Source: Nocardia brevicatena NBRC 12119
GTDB taxonomy: Bacteria > Actinomycetota > Actinomycetes > Mycobacteriales > Mycobacteriaceae
Assembly: GCF_000308495.1 (NCBI RefSeq)
Contig: NZ_BAFU01000068.1
Coordinates: 1 to 64,000 of the forward strand
DNA: 64,000 bases
Reading direction: 5' to 3'
In this document: piece by piece, positions 57,847-64,000 of the stretch
How positions within the stretch are numbered: position 1 is the first letter of the stretch
Layout: the number at the start of each line of letters is the position of its first letter
Program-made: the position numbers and the translations under genes
Notes under the pieces: model-generated
Database searches by the model: none
Seen by the model: only the letters and a program-made list of their open reading frames with translations
Told to the model about the DNA's origin: nothing

Positions 57847-57872
57847 TATAGGTGCGCAATTGCGCACCTATA
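57847..57872. promoter_or_regulatory. 26-bp perfect palindrome, ArsR operator candidate
   Basis: TATAGGTGCGCAA followed directly by its reverse complement TTGCGCACCTATA. It abuts the MFS start codon on the minus strand, the classical place for an ArsR-type operator, and the regulator is the next gene in the operon. Confidence 0.8.
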
Positions 57873-57914
57873 CGATATTCGACCGATACCGCCGGGTTCC
57901 CCATACACTCCCGT

Positions 57915-58217
57915 TCACCTGGCCGATCCGAGGCCCAGCCGGCGCGTGACGCGATCGAACGGATCGGGAGGCATTCCCGGTTCCCGCCGCGCGGCCGGCG
58001 CCTCACGCCGGCCCGCCGCTACCACATCCGCCCTGATCCGTGTGACGGTGGCGGCCATCCGCGCGTCCCGTACGGCCTGGTCCGCGGCCCTCCGGATCGG
58101 CCCGGGCCGGCCGGACAGGGTCATCAGAACCGCGGACGCCACGCCGATCCTCCGTGCCACCACCTCGGCGAGTATCACGGCGAACAGGGTCCCGAACATC
58201 AGCGCCAACCGGTCCAT
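57915..58217 (-). CDS. Hypothetical small membrane protein
   Basis: A 100-residue protein with one N-terminal membrane helix (LALMFGTLFAVILAEVVARR) and a basic, Arg/Ala-rich cytoplasmic tail. No family is recognised. It lies alone between the MFS operon palindrome and the PPOX gene, on the minus strand. Coding is plausible from codon pattern and hydrophobic start, but not certain. Confidence 0.5.
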   Translation of the reverse strand: MDRLALMFGTLFAVILAEVVARRIGVASAVLMTLSGRPGPIRRAADQAVRDARMAATVTRIRADVVAAGRREAPAARREPGMPPDPFDRVTRRLGLGSAR

Positions 58218-58393
58218 GACCGTCCGGTCTGCGCGCGAGTGCCGCGATCCTCCCCACGCAATGCCGGGCTGCGCCGAAGGACCGGGTACTCACCACACGA
58301 ACGAGCACAATCGAACCCGCGCCCACCGGCGGCCGCATTACGCCGGACCCGCACGCACAGAGACGACACGCACAGCGACGAAAGGGATCGCCC

Positions 58394-58852
58394 ATGCCCC
58401 GTATCGCCACCGCCGAAACCGTCGAGCGGCCCGCGCTACTGGAGTTCCTGCGCCCGCGCCACCACGGCGTCCTGGTCACCACCCGCGGCGACGGCAGCCC
58501 ACAGATGTCACCGGTCACCTGCGGCCTCGACACAGAGGGGCGCATCGTGATCTCGACCTACCCCGCCCGCGCCAAGACCCGCAATGTCCGCCGCAACCCC
58601 TCCGTGTCCATCTGCGTGCTGTCCGACGAGTTCGACGACGCCTATGTCCAGGTCGACGGACAGGCCCGGGTGCTCGATATGCCACAGGCGCCCGACGGTC
58701 TGGTCGACTACTACCGGGGCATCGCCGGGGAACACCCGGACCGGGACGAGTACCGCGACGCGATGGCCCGGCAGAACAAGTCGCTGATCCGCATCGACAT
58801 CACCCGATGGGGGCCGATCGCCACCGGCGGCTTCCCGCCTCGGCTCGCCTGA
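58394..58852 (+). CDS. PPOX-class F420-dependent oxidoreductase
   Basis: A 152-residue split-barrel protein. Family parts are LEFLRPRHHGVLVTTRGDGS near residue 15, PQMSPVTCGLDTEGRIVIST and PARAKTRNVRRNPSVSICVL (cofactor phosphate contacts), with ITRWGPIATGGFPP near the end. It resembles mycobacterial Rv1155-type F420-binding enzymes. ATG 58394 follows GAAAGGGATCGCC. Confidence 0.92.
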   Translation: MPRIATAETVERPALLEFLRPRHHGVLVTTRGDGSPQMSPVTCGLDTEGRIVISTYPARAKTRNVRRNPSVSICVLSDEFDDAYVQVDGQARVLDMPQAPDGLVDYYRGIAGEHPDRDEYRDAMARQNKSLIRIDITRWGPIATGGFPPRLA

Positions 58853-58873
58853 TCGTCCGCGCCCGGGCCGACG

Positions 58874-58897
58874 GAGGCCGCCGAGCCCGGCGGCCTC
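58874..58897. terminator. Hairpin between convergent genes
   Basis: GAGGCCGCC (58874-58882) pairs with GGCGGCCTC (58889-58897) around GAGCCC. It lies between the PPOX gene and the converging hypothetical gene ending at 58896. Confidence 0.5.
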
Positions 58898-59522
58898 ACA
58901 GGCCCCGCGGGCCTTCCGAACGCAGGTCCTCGACCTTGCGCATGGCCCCGCGCAATTCCTCCAACCACGATTCGGCGTGTTCGCCCGCCAGCTTCACCGT
59001 CCACGCCAGCGCATCGGCCCTGGAGCGCGCGACACCGGCATCGACAAGCGTGTCGAGCACTTTGCGTTCCGGCTGACGCAGCCGGGTCATCACCGGCACC
59101 GCCAGATGCGTGAAGAGAATCCGCTCGCCTTCGACCGAGACACCCCAGGCGACGCTGCGACCGTAGCGTCGCTGGGCCTCGTCGGCGATCTGCATACGCG
59201 CCGCTCGGGTGGACTCGCGGAACCGCGCGACCGCCCCCTCCTTCGTCGCGTCCGGAACCTTGCGGGTCGCCGTGTCACCGGACTCCTCCGCCTCGGTGGT
59301 CGCACCCTCCGTATCGGACGAAGACGCGTCCGGCTGCGGCAGGGGTAGCTCGCCGATCACCACGATTTCGTCCCGGTCGATCTCGATGACGGGCCGACCG
59401 GTGAACCAGTCGCTCGGCAATCGCCCCGCGAACCAGTCCGGTGCGTCCGCGATATCGGGCAGATCGGCCTGCTGCCAGCCGCCCGGCCGACCGAAGCCAC
59501 GTCCTCGGTGTCCATACCTCAT
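58896..59522 (-). CDS. Conserved hypothetical protein
   Basis: A 208-residue soluble protein. The N-terminus is Gly/Arg-rich (YGHRGRGFGRPGGWQ), followed by LPSDWFTGRPVIEIDRDEIV. A central acidic Ser/Thr/Glu linker leads to a C-terminal helical domain (SVAWGVSVEGERILFTHLAV, RKVLDTLVDAGVARSRADAL, GEHAESWLEELRGAMRKVED). The function is unknown. ATG 59522 follows GAGAAGGTGAAACCC; ATG 59552 would add ten residues. Confidence 0.75.
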   Translation of the reverse strand: MRYGHRGRGFGRPGGWQQADLPDIADAPDWFAGRLPSDWFTGRPVIEIDRDEIVVIGELPLPQPDASSSDTEGATTEAEESGDTATRKVPDATKEGAVARFRESTRAARMQIADEAQRRYGRSVAWGVSVEGERILFTHLAVPVMTRLRQPERKVLDTLVDAGVARSRADALAWTVKLAGEHAESWLEELRGAMRKVEDLRSEGPRGL

Positions 59523-59869
59523 GGGTTTCACCTTCTCACTGCCAAGAACCATTACTTGATTACAAGATTACGCGACAATGGGTAGCAACGGTTCCGCCCA
59601 GAGCGAACGCACCGCATGAGGAGGAACCGCACAGCGGTGACGTCACGTGACGTGGTTGCGTTGCCATACCGCAAGTGGGGCTACCTGCGTGAATAAACGT
59701 TCCCGCCGCCTATCCGGGAAACCGACCTCGCGGATGACCGAAGAATCGCGCGCCGGTATCGGCGGTCGAGCGCGGGCACGGCCGCGCTTCTCGGGAAACC
59801 GATGGCCCGCGCAACCGCCCGCCGCGACCCGGCCGGCCGCTCGGTGTACACAAAGCACAACCTGCTCCG
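59523..59869. other. Intergenic region without a recognised gene
   Basis: Contains the promoter of the 59522 gene (AT-rich at about 59555-59575) and the 3' side of the 569-residue gene. No terminator, repeat or small gene was recognised. Confidence 0.4.
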
Positions 59870-61579
59870 TCACGCCGGAGCCGCAGGAGTCGCGGCGGCC
59901 CCCGGCAAGGTGTCGTCGAGCGGGAAGAACACCGGCTCGCCGACCGAACGGGCGGCTTCGTCCACCTTCTCGCGATCCTCGGTGCACAGCGGACGCCACG
60001 GCCTCGACAACAGGCCCCACTGCCCACCGCCGACCGGGGGAACAGCACTCACGACGGCATTCGACCACGGTGGACGTATCGGAGCGGGCGCATCGGCGCA
60101 TACCCTGGTCGACGATATCGGGGGTGCCGGTTGCTGCCGCTGCGGCCCCTCCACGAAATCGGGCCACCGCACGACGGAACAGGGCATCGAGCCCGCTCCG
60201 AAATCCGGCGGAACCACGGGAGGCTCCGAGGATGCCGCCCCGGTCACCTCGCCCGGCGGTGTGGCGGGGCCTGCCACCTCATGCGCGGCCGAGAGGGCCG
60301 GTCGTGTCCACGGTGTGGGCGACAGGGCGACCGGTTCCGGTGCGCCCACATCCACCGGCTCCGATGTGCCTGCCTCTCCGGAGATGGCCGGTGTGGTGCC
60401 CACAGACGACACCTGTGGGCGCTGCCGCGGAGCCGGGTCGGGGGTATACAAACGCGGCGGATCCACAAAAGGCACGGATGGTGGGACACAGTTCGGCATT
60501 TCCATATCGGGCCGCGGTGGCGGAACCGGGCATGCGACACTCCACGGTTGCGGCGGGATCACCGGTCGCACGTGTTCTCGCCGCTCCGGCACATCCGTTT
60601 CCGGGTGTCGCCGCATATGAGAATTCAATTCCCTGCGTAACGCGTCGATCTCGTCGCCGAGGGCTGTCGCCTTGTCGGCCACCCGATTACTCGAGGCCAC
60701 CGCGTGGCTCAGGATATGGCGGCCCTGCTCGAAAGCGTCGTTCAACAGATCCAACGCGTGGATCTCGATCGAGGTCTCGGCGGCGGGAGGTTCGCTCGCC
60801 CGTCCGTTGGCGGTGTCGATGAGTGCTCCCACCGCGGCGCGTCCTTCGTCGGACAGTCGCGCGGTGTTCCCGGCGAGCTCCGCGACCCTGCGGTCCAGTT
60901 CGGCGAAGCCGGCCATCATCGCATCGAGCCGCCGGGCCTTTCCCGCGTACTCGCCGATGCCGCTCCGCGTGGTACCGGTCGGGGACACCGGCAGTTCCAG
61001 CGCCGGCGGGACCGCATGAGCACCCGATCCGAAGCTACGCCAGACGTCACACAGGTAGCGGGGCAGTACGCGGTACATATCGCCGACGGGGCCGGTCAGG
61101 TCCGTGGGCATGCGCAGAGTGGACATCTGGACAGGGCATCCACCGTTTCCGATATCGGCTGTCGCGATCACGACCGGCGAGCGAGCCTGTGGCGAGACCT
61201 CGTATCCGCCGATCGCGCCGCCGAAGGCGGCAATCGGCCCCCCTTCGTGTCCGTTCCACGGCAGCAACGCTTTCGCCGCGACCTTGTCCACCCCGCGCGC
61301 CGCACCGGCGGGAAGCACTTTCGTCGCCGCGGCACCGATCCCGTCCTTCAGGAGTTTCCCGGCCAGATTCGTCGCCCATGCGCCACCCGCGGCACCGATC
61401 CCGGAAACAATGGCTTCCTCCATCGCGGCATCTGCACTCTTGTCATCTCCCCATGCGGCACCCGCGAAAGAAAACACCGCCGAGCCGAGCATCGCCCCCG
61501 GCGGACCGAGAAAAGCGCCACCCAACGCACCGCCGACAAAAGCCCCGGCATCGGCCCAGGTGAATCCGAGAATTCCCAT
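59870..61579 (-). CDS. Large hypothetical protein with Gly-rich N-terminus and Pro-rich tail
   Basis: A 569-residue protein without a recognised family. Residues 1-75 are hydrophobic and Gly/Ala-rich (FVGGALGGAFLGPPGAMLGS), like pore-forming or glycine-zipper segments. Residues about 200-320 are helical (EYAGKARRLDAMMAGFAELD, VADKATALGDEIDALRRELN) as in secreted helical-hairpin proteins. Residues 330-569 are Pro-rich and probably disordered. It has no classical signal peptide. It sits next to a secreted glycine-zipper protein on the same strand, with a perfect 24-bp hairpin between. Confidence 0.7.
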   Translation of the reverse strand: MGILGFTWADAGAFVGGALGGAFLGPPGAMLGSAVFSFAGAAWGDDKSADAAMEEAIVSGIGAAGGAWATNLAGKLLKDGIGAAATKVLPAGAARGVDKVAAKALLPWNGHEGGPIAAFGGAIGGYEVSPQARSPVVIATADIGNGGCPVQMSTLRMPTDLTGPVGDMYRVLPRYLCDVWRSFGSGAHAVPPALELPVSPTGTTRSGIGEYAGKARRLDAMMAGFAELDRRVAELAGNTARLSDEGRAAVGALIDTANGRASEPPAAETSIEIHALDLLNDAFEQGRHILSHAVASSNRVADKATALGDEIDALRRELNSHMRRHPETDVPERREHVRPVIPPQPWSVACPVPPPRPDMEMPNCVPPSVPFVDPPRLYTPDPAPRQRPQVSSVGTTPAISGEAGTSEPVDVGAPEPVALSPTPWTRPALSAAHEVAGPATPPGEVTGAASSEPPVVPPDFGAGSMPCSVVRWPDFVEGPQRQQPAPPISSTRVCADAPAPIRPPWSNAVVSAVPPVGGGQWGLLSRPWRPLCTEDREKVDEAARSVGEPVFFPLDDTLPGAAATPAAPA

Positions 61580-61668
61580 AACCGAACGCTATTCCACCGC
61601 ACCGCGTACCAGAACAGCCCTTGATGGAATTCTGACTCGACAATCGAATTATTAACGGCTTACTCGAA

Positions 61669-61718
61669 TGGAATGGGAGTTCTCGGCGAGTTGCAACTCG
61701 CCGAGAACTCCCATTCCA
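61669..61718. terminator. Perfect 24-bp hairpin
   Basis: TGGAATGGGAGTTCTCGGCG and the next four bases (61669-61692) pair perfectly with 61695-61718, with GC at the centre. It lies 12 bases past the stop of the minus-strand gene at 61730 and upstream of the 569-residue gene, so it should separate their transcripts. Confidence 0.75.
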
Positions 61719-61729
61719 CAGCACACGTA

Positions 61730-62428
61730 TTACCGACCGTACACCGAATTATAGAATTGAATCGCACTGGCGATGCCCACCGGGACGCCGATCAGAATCA
61801 TCCCCGCCGCGGCACCCAACGTTATGCCGGTGGCCGCTCCGGCGATACACAACCCGACCGGGCCGGCGAAAAACGTCGGAACGACCAGCGGCGCACCGAT
61901 GACCGCGCCCGCCACACATCCGAGCGCACCACCGACAAGCGACCCGAGCAGGGTACCGACGGCCGTCGCGAGACCGAATTGGGTACCCACCGTGCCCAAC
62001 GCCGTATTCGGATCGACGCCGCCGACGTTCTCGATATCAACCGGTTGCAACATGGTGGCGGATCGCGTGTCGGCCGGATTCGTACTCGGCGTGAAGATCG
62101 CCGTGTTCCCGTCGACACGCGCCGCGATGGGCCACTCCCGCCCATCCCTGAGATAGGTCAGGGGCATACCGGCGACGAGCCGCCCCTCGCCGTCCAGGAC
62201 CTGGAACTGGGTACCCCGCGTCGTCAGCGAACCCCCGTCGGTACGGAGCACCACCGAATTGTCGACGATACTCGCCGTGTAGTGGATACCCGGGAGAATA
62301 TCGGTCCGCAGAGTGGAGCCGGCGGGCGGCTCGGGTTCGGGCACCGGCGCCGCATACGCGGTCCCACCCGCCATTCCCACCGTGGCCGCCATTAATACCG
62401 AAGCAGCCGCGAAGCTTTTCATTCCCAT
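61730..62428 (-). CDS. Secreted protein with C-terminal glycine-zipper, paralogue of 35393-36004
   Basis: A 232-residue protein with signal peptide (KSFAAASVLMAATVGMAGGT, cleavage near AYA-AP), a beta-rich central domain (GIHYTASIVDNSVVLRTDGG, PLTYLRDGREWPIAARV) and a Gly-rich hydrophobic C-terminus (LVGGALGCVAGAVIGAPLVV and on). The order and motifs match the protein at 35393. ATG 62428 or ATG 62422 may be the start; neither has a strong ribosome site. Confidence 0.78.
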   Translation of the reverse strand: MGMKSFAAASVLMAATVGMAGGTAYAAPVPEPEPPAGSTLRTDILPGIHYTASIVDNSVVLRTDGGSLTTRGTQFQVLDGEGRLVAGMPLTYLRDGREWPIAARVDGNTAIFTPSTNPADTRSATMLQPVDIENVGGVDPNTALGTVGTQFGLATAVGTLLGSLVGGALGCVAGAVIGAPLVVPTFFAGPVGLCIAGAATGITLGAAAGMILIGVPVGIASAIQFYNSVYGR

Positions 62429-62891
62429 ATATTTCTCGCACTTTCCTGACAGTAGTACCGCAACCCCGAAGTCCCGGAACCAGAACGCGAATACAAACCT
62501 CGAAAGGGGTCCGTAGCATTCGATCACGAATTCATTCGGAAAACCGTATGGGACCCGTTAAATACATTCGTCCCCCGTCAAGAACCCGTCAACAGCCGCC
62601 GGATCGCTCAATACATCTCCCTGAAACGATGCCGCCCAGAGCGATTCGACCGTCCACTCACACGTTCGTACGGACGGCCTCATCGAATGGGGCACGATAT
62701 TCACGGTGTGTTGACGCGATGATGGCTCATCCTGACGGCATCATGACACCAATACCGGCCGGTCTGTAAATGAAGTGTCAAACCGCACCCCCCGAGCGCT
62801 AGGGACCCGTAAAGACACTGGGCGCGGACTTCGGCGGCGGTTTGACTCACCGGGTGCCCGCCCGAAGGGCGCGATATGGAGGTTGGACCAG
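62429..62891. other. Region upstream of the kdp operon
   Basis: No recognised gene. It should hold the divergent promoters of the secreted protein gene and of kdp. No KdpE-type operator could be identified with confidence, and the kdpDE regulator genes are not in the window. Confidence 0.4.
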
Positions 62892-62975
62892 ATGTCTGTC
62901 GTGGTGTTCACAGCGCTCACAGTCGCGGTGTTCGCGCTGCTGGGCCTTGTCCAGCGGGGAGTTGAGAAGCTGTGA
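62892..62975 (+). CDS. Small membrane protein preceding kdpF
   Basis: A 27-residue hydrophobic peptide (SVVVFTALTVAVFALLGLVQ then RGVEKL). A similar small ORF precedes kdpF in other actinobacteria. Its stop overlaps the kdpF start (GTGA), so it is part of the operon. It may help assemble the pump, but the function is not established. Confidence 0.65.
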   Translation: MSVVVFTALTVAVFALLGLVQRGVEKL

Positions 62976-63058
62976 TCGCGAACCTGATCGGTCTGATATT
63001 GGCGGTCTCCGTCGCGGTCTACCTGGTCGCGGCGCTGCTCTTTCCCGAGAGGTTCTAG
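62972..63058 (+). CDS. kdpF: K+-transporting ATPase small subunit KdpF
   Basis: A 28-residue single-helix protein (IANLIGLILAVSVAVYLVAA then LLFPERF). The ending LFPE.F is the KdpF signature. KdpF stabilises the KdpABC complex in the membrane. It lies between the small upstream ORF and kdpA with minimal spacing; the GTG start overlaps the preceding stop. Confidence 0.85.
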   Translation: MIANLIGLILAVSVAVYLVAALLFPERF

Positions 63059-64000
63059 GTGGACCCGACAACAGCGGGGATCGTCTTCGTCGCATCCCTG
63101 GTACTCGCGCTCGCGCTGGTGCACGTGCCGCTCGGCGACTACATGTACCGTGTCTACACCGGCGGCAACCACTCTCGTATCGAGCGGCTGGTCTACAAGA
63201 CCATAGGGGTACAGCCGCAGGTCGAACAGACCTGGGGAATCTATGCCCGCAGTGTGCTGGCCTTCTCCGCGGTGAGCATCCTGCTCCTGTTCTTCCTGCA
63301 GTTGGCGCAGGGCAGGCTGCCGCTGCGTCTCGCCGATCCCGGCACGGAGATGACCGCGGCGTTGGCCTGGAACACGGCGGTCAGCTTCACGACGAACACC
63401 AACTGGCAGAACTACTCCGGCGAATCCACCCAAGGGCATCTGGTGCAGATGGCCGGACTCGCCGTGCAGAATTTCGTCTCCGCGGCCGTCGGTATGGCGG
63501 TGGCCGTGGCGCTGGTCCGCGGCTTCGCCCGCACCCGCACCGGCGACCTGGGAAATTTCTGGGTGGACCTGGTGCGCGGCACCATCCGGATTCTGCTGCC
63601 GATCGCCTTCGTGTTCGCGATCGTGCTGGTCGCGGGCGGCGTCATCCAGAATTTCCACTCGCACGACCAGATCGTGCAGACGGTGGCCGGCGCCGAGCAG
63701 ACCATAACCGGTGGACCGGTGGCGAGCCAGGAAGTCATCAAGGTACTCGGTACCAACGGCGGCGGCTTCTACAATGCCAACTCCGCGCATCCGTTCGAGA
63801 ACCCCACATCCTGGACGAACTGGGTGGAGATCTTCCTGCTGTTGGTCATCGCCTTCTCGATGCCGCGCACATTCGGCCGGATGGTCGGTGATCGCAGACA
63901 GGGATACGCCATAGCCGCCATCATGGCCACGATCGCGGTGATCAGTGTCGCGTTGACCAATTTCTTCCAGCTGCGGCATCACGGCACCGTGCCCACCGCT
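63059..64000 (+). CDS. kdpA: K+-transporting ATPase subunit KdpA (partial)
   Basis: The open frame starts at GTG 63059, directly after the kdpF stop, and runs off the window end (314 codons seen). KdpA is the K+-selecting channel-like subunit of the KdpFABC pump. Diagnostic parts are [20 protein letters not shown] near the start, the selectivity segment [17 protein letters not shown] and the second filter [20 protein letters not shown]. Full family length is about 550 residues, so roughly 240 are outside. Confidence 0.95.
   Translation, partial: MDPTTAGIVFVASLVLALALVHVPLGDYMYRVYTGGNHSRIERLVYKTIGVQPQVEQTWGIYARSVLAFSAVSILLLFFLQLAQGRLPLRLADPGTEMTAALAWNTAVSFTTNTNWQNYSGESTQGHLVQMAGLAVQNFVSAAVGMAVAVALVRGFARTRTGDLGNFWVDLVRGTIRILLPIAFVFAIVLVAGGVIQNFHSHDQIVQTVAGAEQTITGGPVASQEVIKVLGTNGGGFYNANSAHPFENPTSWTNWVEIFLLLVIAFSMPRTFGRMVGDRRQGYAIAAIMATIAVISVALTNFFQLRHHGTVPTA

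Overview
The window is GC-rich actinobacterial DNA, most likely from Nocardia or a close relative. The evidence is the family mix: F420-type luciferase-like (LLM) oxidoreductases and PPOX enzymes, an antigen-85-like esterase, a mycothiol-dependent isomerase-like protein, a CYP125-type P450, a ChoD-type cholesterol oxidase, XRE/DUF397 pairs, and a class Ib ribonucleotide reductase very close to the mycobacterial one. No rRNA, intact tRNA, CRISPR array or complete prophage was seen. The species is inferred; no search was run.

Layout. 1-1.9 kb: an rpoB remnant with a large internal deletion, a terminator, the end of a lost TnpB-type transposon, and a half-decayed copy of a three-gene module. 2.3-7.6 kb: arylsulfatase, small membrane protein, nrdF, LLM oxidoreductase. 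7.6-16.6 kb: an accessory, decaying stretch with IS5- and IS701-like transposase fragments sharing an identical 51-bp repeat, a His-rich secreted peptide, two tiny hydrophobic ORFs each followed by a perfect hairpin, a mycolyltransferase-like esterase, an XRE/DUF397 pair, the intact copy of the three-gene module, two wrecked toxin-antitoxin loci, a TipA-like remnant and an HxlR/LLM pair. 16.6-21.3 kb: mgtE and nrdHIE. nrdF lies about 12 kb from nrdHIE in the opposite orientation, yet both carry NrdR-box-like sites.

21.7-29.5 kb: FMN reductase/TetR pair, nadE, and a molybdenum cofactor cluster (moaA-moaD leftward; moeA-moaC/moaB fusion-moaE rightward) closed by a convergent CobW-type GTPase. 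29.5-36 kb: secreted proteins, an MHS-family transporter, choD, and a two-gene envelope operon. 36-37.8 kb: a gene-poor kilobase, then a guanidine-III riboswitch controlling a pair of SMR guanidinium exporters. 37.8-42 kb: TetR and a divergent oxidative operon (PF10118 hydrolase, flavin/2Fe-2S reductase, Baeyer-Villiger-type monooxygenase). 42-46 kb: PhoD phosphatase, glutamate dehydrogenase.

46-64 kb: a translationally coupled YCII-ECF sigma-isomerase operon whose last gene is frameshifted, SnoaL and PPOX proteins, an oxidoreductase, a P450 fragment, an NPCBM-type secreted protein, a CYP125-like P450 coupled to a TetR gene, a multiply broken epimerase gene, an MFS/ArsR operon behind a perfect 26-bp palindrome, several hypotheticals including a 569-residue protein and a paralogue of the 35.4-kb envelope protein, and the start of the kdp potassium ATPase operon, with kdpA cut by the window end.

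The clearest points for follow-up are the riboswitch with its ribosome-site-sequestering alternative hairpin, the duplicated wHTH/95-aa/200-aa module, the split nrd regulon, and the density of gene ruins between 0 and 17 kb.
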